Shown here in pieces: positions 33,738 through 44,290 of a stretch of DNA of 64,000 nucleotides. The stretch is from Flavobacterium sp. (GTDB lineage Bacteria > Bacteroidota > Bacteroidia > Flavobacteriales > Flavobacteriaceae). Within the stretch, counting starts at the first letter, position 1, and the number at the start of each line of letters is the position of its first letter. The notes beneath the pieces were generated by a model. It did no database searches. It saw only the letters and a list, made by a program, of their open reading frames with translations, and was not told where the DNA came from. The DNA is taken from positions 1 to 64,000 of the forward strand of contig JAIXSK010000035.1 of NCBI GenBank assembly GCA_027484725.1, given 5' to 3'. Made by a program: the position numbers and the translations under genes.

Positions 33738-35024
33738 TTATTCTTTGAACCATTTGAGGCTGGTTGTCTGGCCGTTTTGGTGAATTTTGACACAGTATAA
33801 ACCGCGCGCTAAGCCCGAAACATCTATGGTTGTAGCGGTCGTAGTCAGGATTTTTTGACCAAGCGCTGAATAGATTTCAATGTGGGCATCAGCAGCCAAA
33901 TGTGTGATGTTGAGCTGGTTTTGCACCGGATTTGGGTAAAGTGAAGGCTGGGCTTGTTCAGGGTTTTGCACGGCCAAATTACAATCGAGTAAGTTGATGC
34001 GCTGCCAGATTTCATTGCACAACAAAAACGGTACTTCGAGGTCATTTGAGGCGTTGCCCATGCGTACCACCACCAATCCTTGGCTCGGGGCAATGCTTAA
34101 GATTTGTCCGTTTTTGCCAATGGCGGCATACATATCTGAAGGCGCATCGGGCGCATAAGAACCCGGGAAGACGATTTGAGAGGTGGGCACCATAAAGCTT
34201 GATTTTCCGTTGAGCCACCACAAATAACCATACGATAAGTTGAGGTTTTGCGAGGTGTTGATCATTTGGTTGTAGTAGGTGGGGTTGATGAGTTGGGTGC
34301 CATTCCAAGCACCGCCGCCTTGTATCAGTAGCCCAAAGCGCGCCATACTGCGCACCCGACTCACAAACACATTGTCGAAATCAATAGTGGTCCACAGACC
34401 AGTCATGCCTGTAGGGCTTTTGAGTTTTTGTTGGGTGTATAGGTTGATGTTGACACCGGTGGCGTTTTCAAGCACGCTTTCAAGCAAGGTATAAGGCGCG
34501 TTGTGGTAGGCCCAGCGCGTGCCTGCATCGGCCAGATAAGTCAAGCAATTGGGCGTGGTGCAGTGGTTGTCGGCAACGCCGTCATCTAAACCGGTGGTCA
34601 TGGTGAGTTGGTTGCGGATGCTGATGTTGTTTTCTTGCGCTAAAGTACAAGAAGTCCAGCCGGTGCCCAGGTAGTCAGAAGTTTTGTCGGTGAGATTCAG
34701 ATGATTTTCTTCTTGGGCTTTGCCGACCAAAAATGAGGTAATGGTTTTTCCGGCTGAGGCCCAATACCACAAACTGTCTTGGGTAAAGGTTCCAAAGTAG
34801 CGTTCGAGCACAATTTTACCGTCTTTGAGGATCATGAATCCTTTGGTGTTTTGTTGTTCAAGGTAGTTGTACAGATTGTCAATTCTGGCCGGACACCAGT
34901 TTAGAGTTGCGGGGTCGGTAGTTTGCCAAGGTTGGTTGTTGTCAGTAGGTGGGAAGTATAGGTTTTGAGCAAATTGTGTAGTTGTAACTGCCAAGCACAG
35001 CCAAAGGATGTATATTTTTTTCAT
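33738..35024 (-). CDS. Secreted serine hydrolase (beta-lactamase family) with T9SS domain
   Basis: 428 residues. A signal peptide (MKKIYILWLCLAVTTTQFAQ) is followed by a class C beta-lactamase-type domain with SxxK in YWASAGKTITSFLV, a Tyr-x-Asn in WAYHNAPYTLLES and a third box at GKNGQILSIAP. The C-terminal 75 residues (LYPNPVQNQLNITHL to TTSLKWFKE) are a type A T9SS sorting domain, so it is delivered to the surface or medium. It is a different subgroup from the hydrolase at 28613. Likely an esterase or peptidase; the substrate is unknown. Confidence 0.88.
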   Translation of the reverse strand: MKKIYILWLCLAVTTTQFAQNLYFPPTDNNQPWQTTDPATLNWCPARIDNLYNYLEQQNTKGFMILKDGKIVLERYFGTFTQDSLWYWASAGKTITSFLVGKAQEENHLNLTDKTSDYLGTGWTSCTLAQENNISIRNQLTMTTGLDDGVADNHCTTPNCLTYLADAGTRWAYHNAPYTLLESVLENATGVNINLYTQQKLKSPTGMTGLWTTIDFDNVFVSRVRSMARFGLLIQGGGAWNGTQLINPTYYNQMINTSQNLNLSYGYLWWLNGKSSFMVPTSQIVFPGSYAPDAPSDMYAAIGKNGQILSIAPSQGLVVVRMGNASNDLEVPFLLCNEIWQRINLLDCNLAVQNPEQAQPSLYPNPVQNQLNITHLAADAHIEIYSALGQKILTTTATTIDVSGLARGLYCVKIHQNGQTTSLKWFKE

Positions 35025-35165
35025 GAAGTATTTTTTAGCGAGCCTTAAGACGCGCAGCTGCTCGGTTGGTTTAATGCGCTAGGTAAATTTAAGGTGAAAT
35101 TGTTTTGCCCCTGATGGAAAGCTATTAAAAAATGAATAAATTCGTCTCGAACTAAAACACTTGCT

Positions 35166-36482
35166 ATGGCGCAATTACCTAAAGGAGATCAAAAACTTCT
35201 CAATGCCTGGGCCTTTTACGATTGGGCCAATTCGGTGTATCCGTTGGTGATTTCATCGGCTATTTTTCCGATTTTTTACGATGCTTTGTTTACAGACCGC
35301 AGTCATTATATTCATGTTTTTGGCACTGAATTCAAAAACTCAGCACTCATTAGTTTTACCACTGCCGCGGCTTTTATGGTGGTGGCGTTGATGTCGCCTT
35401 TGCTGTCTGGGATTGCCGATTATATGGGCAACAAGAAAAATTTTATGCGGTTTTTTTGCTATTTGGGTGCTTTGTCCTGTATTGGCTTGAACTGGTTTAG
35501 TTTGCAAAATTTGTATGTGGGTTTGCTGTTTTATTTTTTCGGACTCATTGGTTTTTGGAGCAGTTTGGTTTTTTACAATTCGTATTTGCCCGATATTGCT
35601 TTTGTAGAACAACAAGACCGTGTGAGCGCCAAAGGCTATTCTTTGGGCTATTTGGGGAGTGTGCTTTTACTGATTGTCAATTTGGCCATGGTCATGAAAC
35701 CTGATCTGTTTTGTATTACCGGAACCTCGGGTGAGGCCGCCATGAAAGCCATGCGCTACTCATTTATTACGGTGGGTATTTGGTGGATTGTGTTTAGTCA
35801 GTATACTTATTTTTATTTGCCCAAAGGGAACAGCCATGCCGGAAAAGTCTCGCGCGATGTGATTTTTAACGGTTTTAAAGAACTCAAAAACGTATGGAAG
35901 TTGCTGGGTGAAAACCGCAAACTCAAGCGCTACTTGAGCAGTTTTTTTGTATTCAGTATGGCCGTACAAACCGTAATGCTCATTGCCACTTATTTTGGGG
36001 TGCAAGAAGTGCAGTGGGCATCTAAAGAACAAAGCACCATTGGGCTCATTATTTGTATTTTGCTCATTCAGCTGGTGGCCGTTTTGGGTGCGGTAATGAC
36101 CTCGCGCGCTTCAGAAAAGTATGGCAACTTGCCTACGCTGATTGTCATCAACGGCTTTTGGATTTTGCTTTGTATTGGCGCTTATTTTATTACGCTTCCG
36201 ATTCATTTTTATGTCATGGCCGCTTTGGTAGGTTTGGTGATGGGCGGAATTCAGGCTTTGTCTCGTTCTACCTATTCTAAACTACTGCCGGAAACTGAAG
36301 ATACAGCCTCATTTTTTAGTTTTTATGATGTGACCGAAAAATTAGCCATTGTTATTGGCATGTGCGTTTATGGCTTAATCGATCAGCTGACCGGAAGTCC
36401 GCGCTTTGCCATTGTCTTTTTGGGTCTTTTCTTTGTAATAGGGGTTGTTTTGCTTAGAAGAGTTGACCAGAAAAGCAACTGA
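35166..36482 (+). CDS. MFS transporter, UMF1/Atg22-like family
   Basis: 438 residues with about 12 membrane segments. The N-terminus LLNAWAFYDWANSVYPLVIS is the hallmark of the UMF1 family, and LSGIADYMGNKKNFMRF is the loop 2-3 motif. The family relates to yeast Atg22 (vacuolar amino-acid efflux); bacterial substrates are unknown. It is probably in the inner membrane. The next gene starts 48 bases later with its own -7 box. Confidence 0.88.
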   Translation: MAQLPKGDQKLLNAWAFYDWANSVYPLVISSAIFPIFYDALFTDRSHYIHVFGTEFKNSALISFTTAAAFMVVALMSPLLSGIADYMGNKKNFMRFFCYLGALSCIGLNWFSLQNLYVGLLFYFFGLIGFWSSLVFYNSYLPDIAFVEQQDRVSAKGYSLGYLGSVLLLIVNLAMVMKPDLFCITGTSGEAAMKAMRYSFITVGIWWIVFSQYTYFYLPKGNSHAGKVSRDVIFNGFKELKNVWKLLGENRKLKRYLSSFFVFSMAVQTVMLIATYFGVQEVQWASKEQSTIGLIICILLIQLVAVLGAVMTSRASEKYGNLPTLIVINGFWILLCIGAYFITLPIHFYVMAALVGLVMGGIQALSRSTYSKLLPETEDTASFFSFYDVTEKLAIVIGMCVYGLIDQLTGSPRFAIVFLGLFFVIGVVLLRRVDQKSN

Positions 36483-36501
36483 ATATTTTGATTTAAAAAA
36501 T

Positions 36502-36509
36502 TATATTTG
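36502..36509 (+). promoter_or_regulatory. -7 box before the Fn3 lipoprotein gene
   Basis: TATATTTG matches TAnnTTTG 21 bases before the ATG at 36531. No TTG lies at the standard distance upstream. Confidence 0.4.
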
Positions 36510-36530
36510 AAGAATTTATAAAACCAATTC

Positions 36531-37694
36531 ATGAAACGATTTAGTTTACCACTTATTTTACTGTTGCTGACCACTGCCTTTTTTAGTGCTTGTGTGACTG
36601 AAGATGATACGACCAATCCGAATTCGCTCAACTTGCAATCTACTCCGTGCAATACGCCGGATTATTTGATAGTCAGTGATTTGACGGGCACCACTGTCAA
36701 CCTTGAGTGGGACAAAACCAAAGGAGACTTATGGGAAGTTCAATACGGCCCCGTAGGATTTCTTCCCGGTAGCGGAACATCCGTTATTTTCAACGCCAAC
36801 AGCAGTCAAATTACCGGATTAGACCCCACCATTAATTACGCATTTTATATCAGAACCCGATGCAACAGCTTGCAAAACAGTAAATGGCTTGGCCCGGTGG
36901 GTGTGGGCGGACAAGTTGAATTTTGTTCAGAACCAACCGATGTTCAAATTGAGCGCAACTCAGCCGATGAGACCAAAGCACTTTTGACTTGGTCAGCAGC
37001 CGGAGCCTCGGCATGGGATATTGAGTACGGTGTAGCCGGATTTACTTTGGGTTCAGGAACCAATACCACCGCTACGACTCCTTCTAAAAACATCACCGGA
37101 TTGACCTCTGAGGCCTATGATTTTTATGTGCGCGCACATTGTTCAGACACGCAAAACAGCGATTGGGTAGGACCCATTCAGTTATCGGCCTACAGTGTGG
37201 TTGAAAGTTTTGCCGTTATGACGGCCAACATAGGCGGGGTTCAATACAGCCAAATGCAACCTTATATGTATCCTGCAACACAAGCCGTTTTGGTTGTCAA
37301 TCAAGACGCTACCGACGGAGAACACAAGTATTTGCAAATTCAAGGCGATACCACAAATGACATTACTACCTCTATTGAATTTAATTTTTATTTGCCCGAT
37401 AATTTGTGGCAGCCCGGAACTTATCCGATCAATAATTTTACCGATTGGGTAAGCACTAGTGTGGTTCAGCTTACGGTTATTTCAGAACCTTTGGCTTCGC
37501 CTAGCATCATCAAAAGAGTAGTAGAGGGCTCAGGAAATTTGGTTGTTACCGAGTTTAATTTAACCACCCGACGCGTAAGGGGCACTTTTTCTTTCAGCTA
37601 TACCAAACAAGTAGCGGGTTCTCCGGATGTTCAGACAATAGAGGTTACCAACGGAACTTTTAATTATGCATTAGACGACGATTATTTTAATTAA
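36531..37694 (+). CDS. Lipoprotein with two fibronectin III-like domains and DUF6252-like end
   Basis: 387 residues. Lipoprotein signal MKRFSLPLILLLLTTAFFSA followed by Cys. Two Fn3-like domains, about residues 40-130 and 135-220, each with W-x-V/I-x-YG and GLxxxxxYxFYVRxxC (WEVQYGPVGF, WDIEYGVAGF; both followed by GSGT). The C-terminal part (about 235-387) has EFNLTTRRVRGTFSFSYTK, closely like the neighbouring lipoprotein at 37840. This suggests a surface lipoprotein binding something through Fn3 domains; the ligand is unknown. A good terminator follows. Confidence 0.8.
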   Translation: MKRFSLPLILLLLTTAFFSACVTEDDTTNPNSLNLQSTPCNTPDYLIVSDLTGTTVNLEWDKTKGDLWEVQYGPVGFLPGSGTSVIFNANSSQITGLDPTINYAFYIRTRCNSLQNSKWLGPVGVGGQVEFCSEPTDVQIERNSADETKALLTWSAAGASAWDIEYGVAGFTLGSGTNTTATTPSKNITGLTSEAYDFYVRAHCSDTQNSDWVGPIQLSAYSVVESFAVMTANIGGVQYSQMQPYMYPATQAVLVVNQDATDGEHKYLQIQGDTTNDITTSIEFNFYLPDNLWQPGTYPINNFTDWVSTSVVQLTVISEPLASPSIIKRVVEGSGNLVVTEFNLTTRRVRGTFSFSYTKQVAGSPDVQTIEVTNGTFNYALDDDYFN

Positions 37695-37711
37695 ACCTTG
37701 CTTAAATGAAT

Positions 37712-37744
37712 AAACCTGAATACAATGCGTGTTCAGGTTTTTTT
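37712..37744 (+). terminator. Intrinsic terminator
   Basis: AAACCTGAA and TTCAGGTTT pair around an 11-base loop and are followed by T, 17 bases after the stop at 37694. Confidence 0.85.
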
Positions 37745-37801
37745 ATGGGCTGGGTTTACAGAATTTCGTGAATTAAATTTCATTTAGTGAATTCTATTAA
37801 A

Positions 37802-37809
37802 TACATTTG
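37802..37809 (+). promoter_or_regulatory. -7 box before the small DUF6252-like lipoprotein gene
   Basis: TACATTTG matches TAnnTTTG. It overlaps the upstream in-frame TTG at 37807, which therefore cannot be the translation start, and fixes the ATG at 37840. Confidence 0.5.
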
Positions 37810-37839
37810 CTCATCAGCATTGAAAACAAATTTCAAATT

Positions 37840-38388
37840 ATGAAGGCATTAAAGTTTCTATTATTGTTCGGTTGGGTATTCCCGTTTGTAATGATTTCTT
37901 GTGATGACGAACCGGTTGATCCGGCTTTGTTGGTCAAAGATCAGACAGATCAGCCTACCAACACCGGTACGATGACAGCTTTGGTAGACGGAGATTTGTT
38001 TACAGCCAGTTCTATGTCTGGAACTTATTCAGCACTGCCTGATGGAGCCGGATATTTGCTGACCATTACCGGAATTAAATCAAACGGCGAGTATATTTCT
38101 ATTCAAATGGCTAATCCGTTGCCGGGAACTTATATAGGCAACAACAATACGGCGCCTGAAACCAACATTACTCTGTCTTACCGTGAAAGTCTCAACGATG
38201 ATGTTTTTACAGCTTATGATTTTATTCAATTTCAACCCAGCGGTATTTTAAAAATCACGGCTTTTAACTTGGCCACACGCAAAGTTTCGGGGACTTTTAA
38301 TTTTGTGGGTCATTTACCCGGTGCAGCTTTTCCAGTCAAGCAAGTGAACAGCGGTACCTTTACAGATGTTTCATTTACGTTGCAATAA
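37840..38388 (+). CDS. DUF6252-like lipoprotein
   Basis: 182 residues from the ATG at 37840. Lipoprotein signal MKALKFLLLFGWVFPFVMIS then Cys. The mature part is a beta-rich domain: MTALVDGDLFTAS, YLLTITGIKSNGEYISIQM, AFNLATRKVSGTFNF and VNSGTFTDVSF. This arrangement is common in Flavobacteriia lipoproteins of unknown function (DUF6252-like). Its end is homologous to the end of the preceding lipoprotein, so the two genes are partial paralogues. Confidence 0.8.
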   Translation: MKALKFLLLFGWVFPFVMISCDDEPVDPALLVKDQTDQPTNTGTMTALVDGDLFTASSMSGTYSALPDGAGYLLTITGIKSNGEYISIQMANPLPGTYIGNNNTAPETNITLSYRESLNDDVFTAYDFIQFQPSGILKITAFNLATRKVSGTFNFVGHLPGAAFPVKQVNSGTFTDVSFTLQ

Positions 38389-38419
38389 ATCATCATACTG
38401 TCATTTCAGGTGACAGCCT

Positions 38420-38445
38420 ATCCGCCAATTAGGCGGTTTTTTTTT
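38420..38445 (+). terminator. Intrinsic terminator
   Basis: CCGCC, AATTA, GGCGG then nine T, 33 bases after the lipoprotein stop. Confidence 0.88.
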
Positions 38446-38542
38446 GGTTGCACGGTTATTGCCAGTCGGGTGACACGGTTTGTCGACCAACGACACTGCG
38501 ACTTATTTTTATCACGGTTTAATGGTCATACATCGATTTTAA

Positions 38543-38573
38543 TTGAGCACAAAATAAGCAAGTTATATCTTTG
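38543..38573 (+). promoter_or_regulatory. Bacteroidetes promoter of lon
   Basis: TTG at 38543-38545, a 20-base spacer and TATCTTTG at 38566-38573 (full TAnnTTTG match). Transcription would start about 38580, 50 bases before the lon ATG. It directly follows the terminator of the previous gene. Confidence 0.7.
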
Positions 38574-38630
38574 TTTCAGAAATTTTCAACCTAATAGCTT
38601 ACAAGCAACCACCTACTTTATACTTATAAT

Positions 38631-41081
38631 ATGTCACACCACAAATTAGTTAACATAGACAATATGTCACTTCAGGAGTTTGATACGGATGCCGAATTGA
38701 TTCCGCTCATGACCCCTGAAGACGAAGAGGAAATGTACAACGAAGAACTTCCGAAAACACTTCCGATTCTGCCACTCAGAAACACCGTTTTATTTCCGGG
38801 TGTTGTGATACCTATTTCGGCCGGACGCGATAAATCAATCAAACTCATCAACGATGCCAATGCCGGCGATAAAATTATTGGTGTTGTGGCTCAAAAAAAT
38901 GAAGCCGATGAAGATCCGACCAAAAACGATATCCATAAAATTGGTACGGTAGCCCGTATTTTGAGGGTCTTAAAAATGCCCGACGGAAACGTTACGGTGA
39001 TTCTGCAAGGAAAAAAACGATTTGAAATTGATGCTGTTCATTCTGAACGACCGTACATCAAAGCTTATGTAAAGGAAGTAGAAGAAAAACGACCGAGTGT
39101 TCATGATTCTGAGTTTACAGCCATCATGGATTCTATCAAAGACATGGCCATTCAAATCATCAAAGAAAGTCCGAACATTCCGTCTGAAGCCACTTTTGCC
39201 ATCAAGAACATTGAAAGCCAATCGTTTTTGATCAATTTTGTGTCGTCAAACATGAATCTTTCGGTCACTGAAAAGCAAACGCTGTTGGCCATCAACGCAC
39301 TCAAAGAACGCGCCCTGGAAACTTTGCGCTACATGAACGTTGAGTTGCAAAAGCTCGAACTCAAAAACGATATTCAGTCTAAAGTTCGCATTGATTTAGA
39401 CCAACAACAACGTGAATATTTCTTGCACCAACAAATGAAAACCATTCAAGAAGAATTGGGCGGGGCTTCACACGAGCAAGAAATTGACGAGATGCGTCAG
39501 AAAGCCAAAACCAAGAATTGGGACGAGAAAACGGCCCAACATTTTGAAAAAGAATTGCTCAAAATGCAGCGTATGAATCCGCAGGCGCCTGATTTTGGTA
39601 TTCAAAGAAACTATTTAGAACTCATCTTAGACTTGCCTTGGGGCAGTTATTCCAAAGATATTTTTGATCTGAAACGCGCTCAGAAGATTTTGGACCGCGA
39701 CCATTTTGGTTTGGAAGATGTCAAAAAACGCATCATTGAACATTTGGCGGTACTCAAGTTGCGCAATGACATGAAGTCGCCTATTATTTGTTTGACCGGC
39801 CCTCCGGGTGTAGGTAAAACCTCTATTGGTAAATCAATCGCTGAGGCTTTGGGCAGAGAATATGTGCGCATTTCACTGGGTGGTTTGCGCGATGAGGCCG
39901 AAATTCGGGGTCACCGTAAAACCTATATTGGTGCCATGCCGGGCCGCATTATTCAGAGTCTTAAAAAAGCCGGAACTTCAAACCCGGTGTTTGTACTTGA
40001 TGAGATTGATAAACTCTCCAACAGCCACCAAGGGGATCCGTCTTCGGCTTTGCTTGAAGTATTAGACCCAGAACAGAACAATGCCTTTTATGACAATTTC
40101 CTGGAAATGGGTTACGATTTGTCAAAAGTGATGTTTATAGCCACATCCAACAACATGCAGACCATTCAACCGGCGCTTAAAGATCGTATGGAAGTCATTA
40201 AAATGAGCGGTTATACCATTGAAGAAAAAGTTGAAATTGCGCGCCAGCATTTGTTGCCCAAACAGCTCAAAGAGCACGGACTTACCGCATCAGACATGAC
40301 TTTAGGCAAAAAACAACTCGAGAAAATTGTTGAAGGTTATACCCGTGAATCAGGGGTACGTGGTTTAGAGACCAAAATGGCACAAGTAGTGCGCAACATT
40401 GCTAAATCAGTAGCCATGGAAGAAGAGTACAACAAAAAAGTCACTGATGAAGACATCGTGCGCATTTTGGGTGCTCCAAGACTTGAGCGAGACAAGTCTG
40501 AAGGCAATGAGGTGGCCGGTGTTGTGACCGGTTTGGCTTGGACATCTGTAGGCGGCGATATTTTGTTTATTGAATCGTTGATTTCTCCCGGAAAAGGAAC
40601 GATGACGCTGACCGGAAATTTAGGGACTGTGATGAAAGAATCGGCTACCATTGCGCTTGAATACATCAAGGCCAATGCTGAATTACTCGGACTGAGTTCA
40701 GAAATGCTGGGTAAATACAATGTGCATTTACACGTACCAGAAGGGGCTACTCCTAAAGACGGGCCCAGTGCGGGAATTGCCATGCTGACTTCATTGGTGT
40801 CGTTGTTTACACAAAAACGCGTCAAGAAAAACTTGGCCATGACCGGAGAAATCACTTTGCGCGGTAAAGTGTTGCCGGTAGGGGGTATCAAAGAGAAAAT
40901 TTTGGCTGCCAAACGCGCCAACATCAAAGAAATCATCATGTGTCATGAAAACAAACAAGATGTAGATGAAATCAAAGCAGAATACATTGAAGGTTTGACT
41001 TTTCACTATGTGCGTGAAATGAGTGAAGTACTCAAATATGCTCTGACCGATCAGAAGGTGAAGAACGCCAAAAAACTTTAA
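38631..41081 (+). CDS. lon: ATP-dependent protease Lon
   Basis: 816 residues, full Lon A length. N-terminal substrate domain ([20 protein letters not shown], about residues 42-61), a coiled region, the AAA+ module with Walker [17 protein letters not shown] (about 389) and Walker [11 protein letters not shown], then the protease domain with catalytic Ser in [10 protein letters not shown] (about 712) and Lys in [14 protein letters not shown] (about 753). It degrades misfolded and regulatory proteins in the cytoplasm. An alternative start is the ATG near 38664, which keeps all domains. Confidence 0.98.
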   Translation: MSHHKLVNIDNMSLQEFDTDAELIPLMTPEDEEEMYNEELPKTLPILPLRNTVLFPGVVIPISAGRDKSIKLINDANAGDKIIGVVAQKNEADEDPTKNDIHKIGTVARILRVLKMPDGNVTVILQGKKRFEIDAVHSERPYIKAYVKEVEEKRPSVHDSEFTAIMDSIKDMAIQIIKESPNIPSEATFAIKNIESQSFLINFVSSNMNLSVTEKQTLLAINALKERALETLRYMNVELQKLELKNDIQSKVRIDLDQQQREYFLHQQMKTIQEELGGASHEQEIDEMRQKAKTKNWDEKTAQHFEKELLKMQRMNPQAPDFGIQRNYLELILDLPWGSYSKDIFDLKRAQKILDRDHFGLEDVKKRIIEHLAVLKLRNDMKSPIICLTGPPGVGKTSIGKSIAEALGREYVRISLGGLRDEAEIRGHRKTYIGAMPGRIIQSLKKAGTSNPVFVLDEIDKLSNSHQGDPSSALLEVLDPEQNNAFYDNFLEMGYDLSKVMFIATSNNMQTIQPALKDRMEVIKMSGYTIEEKVEIARQHLLPKQLKEHGLTASDMTLGKKQLEKIVEGYTRESGVRGLETKMAQVVRNIAKSVAMEEEYNKKVTDEDIVRILGAPRLERDKSEGNEVAGVVTGLAWTSVGGDILFIESLISPGKGTMTLTGNLGTVMKESATIALEYIKANAELLGLSSEMLGKYNVHLHVPEGATPKDGPSAGIAMLTSLVSLFTQKRVKKNLAMTGEITLRGKVLPVGGIKEKILAAKRANIKEIIMCHENKQDVDEIKAEYIEGLTFHYVREMSEVLKYALTDQKVKNAKKL

Positions 41082-41087
41082 GCAAAA

Positions 41088-41118
41088 AACGGCTCGCTCA
41101 ACGAGCCGTTTTTTTTAT
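41088..41118 (+). terminator. Intrinsic terminator of lon
   Basis: AACGGCTCG, CTCAA, CGAGCCGTT then T-run, 6 bases after the lon stop. Confidence 0.92.
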
Positions 41119-41174
41119 TGAAAAATAATATCTTCGCAACTGCGTTATCAATACCGCAGCAGCAAATTTTCTAG

Positions 41175-42200
41175 ATGATCGGACGTTTACTTTTACTGAG
41201 CCTATTTTTATGCGGTACTTTGAGTTATGCTCAGGTGGGAGGACAATCAGTATATCAGTTTTTAAATCTGGTTACCTCGCCCCGTCAAGCGGCATTGGGC
41301 GGAAAAGTGATTACCATATATGACGCCGATGTCAATCAAGGGCATTTTAATCCGGCGGCCATCAATCCGGAGATGGACAATCGATTTTCGGTTAACTACG
41401 GAAACTACTACGGAGCAATTACCTACGGAACCGCTGCTTATGCCTACACTTATGACCGACATGTACAAACTTTTCACGCCGGGGTGAATTATGTGAACTA
41501 TGGGCAGATAGACGGCTATGACGAAACCGGAACGCCCACTTCTAGTTTTACCGGAAGTGAAATTGCTTTGTCTTTGGGTTATGCACTGAATATTCCGCAT
41601 ACCGATTTGCACGTGGGAGCCAATGCCAAACTCATCAATTCTAGCCTGGAAACCTATAATTCATTTGGCGGAGCCGTTGATTTGGGCGCTATTTATATTG
41701 ATGAAGACAACGAACTCAATTATGCTTTGGTGGTGCGCAACATCGGAACCCAGTTTACTACTTATGCCGGAACCCATGAAAAGTTGCCAACCGAAATCAT
41801 GTTGGGAATTTCGCAAAAATTGCAAAATGTTCCGCTGCGTTGGCATTTGACCTTAGAGAATTTGCAGCAATGGCAGGTGAGTTTCTCGAATCCGGCGCGG
41901 GCCAAAAACTCTATTGACGGAAGTTCAGAACCCGAGAAAGTTTCGTTTTTTAACAACGCCTTGCGCCATGTGATTATTGGGGCAGAGTTGTTTCCGGATA
42001 GAGGTTTTAATGTGCGGGTGAGTTATAACTTTCGTCGTGGCGAAGAGCTCAGATTACTTGAGCAACGCAATTTCTCAGGTATCTCTGTCGGGCTCGGACT
42101 CAAAATGGGCCGCCTTAAATTTGATTATTCTTATTCGCGATACACTTTGGCAGCCAATACCAGTTTGTTTGGACTCACCATTGATTTTAACGAACAATAG
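41175..42200 (+). CDS. porQ: Type IX secretion system protein PorQ
   Basis: 341 residues with a signal peptide (MIGRLLLLSLFLCGTLSYAQ). The mature start GGQSVYQFLNLVTSPRQAAL and GHFNPAAINPEMDN, with repeated beta-strands ending DFN, match the PorQ outer-membrane beta-barrel family. PorQ belongs to the T9SS, which exports and anchors CTD-bearing proteins, several of which are encoded in this window. It is followed 41 bases later by cmk, a neighbour pair I recall from Bacteroidetes. Confidence 0.85.
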   Translation: MIGRLLLLSLFLCGTLSYAQVGGQSVYQFLNLVTSPRQAALGGKVITIYDADVNQGHFNPAAINPEMDNRFSVNYGNYYGAITYGTAAYAYTYDRHVQTFHAGVNYVNYGQIDGYDETGTPTSSFTGSEIALSLGYALNIPHTDLHVGANAKLINSSLETYNSFGGAVDLGAIYIDEDNELNYALVVRNIGTQFTTYAGTHEKLPTEIMLGISQKLQNVPLRWHLTLENLQQWQVSFSNPARAKNSIDGSSEPEKVSFFNNALRHVIIGAELFPDRGFNVRVSYNFRRGEELRLLEQRNFSGISVGLGLKMGRLKFDYSYSRYTLAANTSLFGLTIDFNEQ

Positions 42201-42241
42201 ATAGAATTTTAATGAATCAGGCGCAGGCTTGAAATATTGAT

Positions 42242-42928
42242 ATGAAAAAAATTACCATTGCCATTGACGGATTTTCATCCACCGGTAAAAGTACCTTGGC
42301 CAAACAAATTGCGCGTACTTTGGGTTATGTATACGTAGATACCGGAGCCATGTATCGGGCAGTGACTTATTACGCTATGCAAAACGGGTTTATTGATGCA
42401 GAGCATTTTGATCAGGCCGGTTTGATGGCTCGTTTGCCCGAGATTCAGTTGGGTTTTGAGTTCAATGCTGATTTGGGTTTTGCTGAGATGTATTTGAATG
42501 GGGTGAATGTTGAAACTGAAATTCGCACATTGGAAGTTTCGGGTTTTGTGAGCAAAATTGCCGAGGTTTCGGCCGTGCGCGCCAAATTGGTGGAACAACA
42601 ACAACAAATGGGCCAGGGCAAAGGCATCGTGATGGACGGTCGCGACATTGGAACCGTGGTTTTTCCGGAGGCCGAACTCAAAATCTTCATGACCGCCAGC
42701 CCGCAAACCCGAGCCCAACGCCGCTATGACGAGCTCAAAGGCAAAGGGCAAAATGTATCTTATGACGAAGTGCTCAAAAATGTGCAAGAGCGCGATTATA
42801 TTGATACGCACCGCGCTGATTCTCCGCTGGTCAAAGCCGATGATGCCGTTGAAATTGACAATTCAAACCTCACGCGTGAAGAGCAGTTTGAAGCCGTTTT
42901 GGATTTGGTGAACCACCTAATCAATTAA
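42242..42928 (+). CDS. cmk: (d)CMP kinase
   Basis: 228 residues. P-loop IDGFSSTGKSTLAKQIA (residues 8-24), YVDTGAMYRAVTYYA for nucleotide monophosphate binding, VMDGRDIGTVVFPEA and ARQ-like RAQRRYDEL lid region. It phosphorylates CMP and dCMP with ATP in pyrimidine salvage. Cytoplasmic, and probably co-transcribed with porQ. Confidence 0.96.
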   Translation: MKKITIAIDGFSSTGKSTLAKQIARTLGYVYVDTGAMYRAVTYYAMQNGFIDAEHFDQAGLMARLPEIQLGFEFNADLGFAEMYLNGVNVETEIRTLEVSGFVSKIAEVSAVRAKLVEQQQQMGQGKGIVMDGRDIGTVVFPEAELKIFMTASPQTRAQRRYDELKGKGQNVSYDEVLKNVQERDYIDTHRADSPLVKADDAVEIDNSNLTREEQFEAVLDLVNHLIN

Positions 42929-43030
42929 TTCTTTTGTGCCACAGCGGGTGTTCGAAATCGTTGTAAATTTTGGTATATGTCAATTAAAATGTTAGTTTTA
43001 CCCAACTATCAATAACCAAAACTATTATTT

Positions 43031-44284
43031 ATGAATATTAAGTTCAAGCTCACCATCATGAGTTTCCTGCAATTCTTTGTGTGGGGCGCATGGCTCATTA
43101 CGGTGGCCAATTATTGGTTCGGAACCAAACAATGGAGCGGCGCTGAATTTGGCGCTATTTTTTCGACTTTAGGAATTTCATCTATTGTGATGCCGGCGCT
43201 TACGGGCATCATCGCCGATAAGTGGATCAATGCCGAAAAACTCTACGGCTTGCTGCATATTTTGAGTGGTTTGGCTTTGTTGTATATACCGCAGGTCAAT
43301 GATCCGATTACTTTTTACTGGGTGATTTTTGCCGCGATGTTGTGCTATATGCCCACGATTTCGCTATCCAACTCGGTAGCTTATAATATTTTGAAGAATA
43401 ACAATTTTGATGTGGTCAAGGTGTTCCCGCCCATTCGCGTTTGGGGAACCGTTGGTTTTATCGTGGCTATGTGGATTACCAATTTATCGGGCAATAAAGC
43501 TTCGGCCAATATGTTTTACTTTTCGGCCATTGCCGCATTTGTGTTGGGTATTTATTCATTTACCTTACCTAAATGTCCGCCGCAAAAACTCATTTCTGAG
43601 AATGCTTCGCTATCAGAAAAACTCGGGCTTACGGCTTTTAAACTCTTCGGAACCTATAAAATGGCTTTGTTCTTTTTGTTCTCGATGTTTCTCGGAGCGG
43701 CTTTGCAACTTACCAATATGTATGGCGATGTATATTTGTCTGAATTTGCCAGCGTGCCCGAATATGCCGATTCATTTGTGGTGAAATATTCAACCATTAT
43801 CATGTCTATCTCGCAAATTTCAGAGACATTGTTCATTTTGGCGATTCCGTTTTTCTTGAAAAAATTCGGTATTAAGCAAGTGATGTTGATTTCGATGTTG
43901 GCTTGGGTTTTACGCTTCGGGCTGTTTGCTTACGGAAATCCGGTGGGCGGCTTATGGATGATTATCCTTTCGTGTATTGTGTACGGAATGGCCTTTGATT
44001 TCTTTAATATTTCAGGGTCATTATTCGTTGAAACGACGACCGATTCAAAAATTCGTTCGTCAGCGCAAGGTTTGTTTATGATGATGTCTAACGGTTTTGG
44101 TGCGTTCTTTGGCGGATTGGTGAGTGGAATCATCATTGATACCTTCTTTACCCACGACGGAAAACGCGATTGGCACAACATCTGGCTGACTTTTGCTGCT
44201 TATGCGCTCGTGATTGCCGTATTGTTTGCGGTGATGTTTAAACACAAACACGAGCCGGAAGAAATAGGCGAGGTAAGCCATTAA
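43031..44284 (+). CDS. Nucleoside:H+ symporter, NupG-like MFS
   Basis: 417 residues with about 12 membrane helices. The N-terminus MSFLQFFVWGAWLITVANYW and GIIADKWINAEKLYGLLHIL are typical of the nucleoside permease NupG family, as is GSLFVETTTDSKIRSSAQGL. It imports nucleosides through the inner membrane and is followed by a terminator. The neighbouring cmk is also a nucleotide-salvage gene. Confidence 0.9.
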   Translation: MNIKFKLTIMSFLQFFVWGAWLITVANYWFGTKQWSGAEFGAIFSTLGISSIVMPALTGIIADKWINAEKLYGLLHILSGLALLYIPQVNDPITFYWVIFAAMLCYMPTISLSNSVAYNILKNNNFDVVKVFPPIRVWGTVGFIVAMWITNLSGNKASANMFYFSAIAAFVLGIYSFTLPKCPPQKLISENASLSEKLGLTAFKLFGTYKMALFFLFSMFLGAALQLTNMYGDVYLSEFASVPEYADSFVVKYSTIIMSISQISETLFILAIPFFLKKFGIKQVMLISMLAWVLRFGLFAYGNPVGGLWMIILSCIVYGMAFDFFNISGSLFVETTTDSKIRSSAQGLFMMMSNGFGAFFGGLVSGIIIDTFFTHDGKRDWHNIWLTFAAYALVIAVLFAVMFKHKHEPEEIGEVSH

Positions 44285-44290
44285 AATACA

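Noticed and set aside
38410..38649. 79-residue plus-strand frame before lon
   Set aside because: It runs through a strong terminator and the lon promoter and overlaps the lon start; it has no protein-like features.
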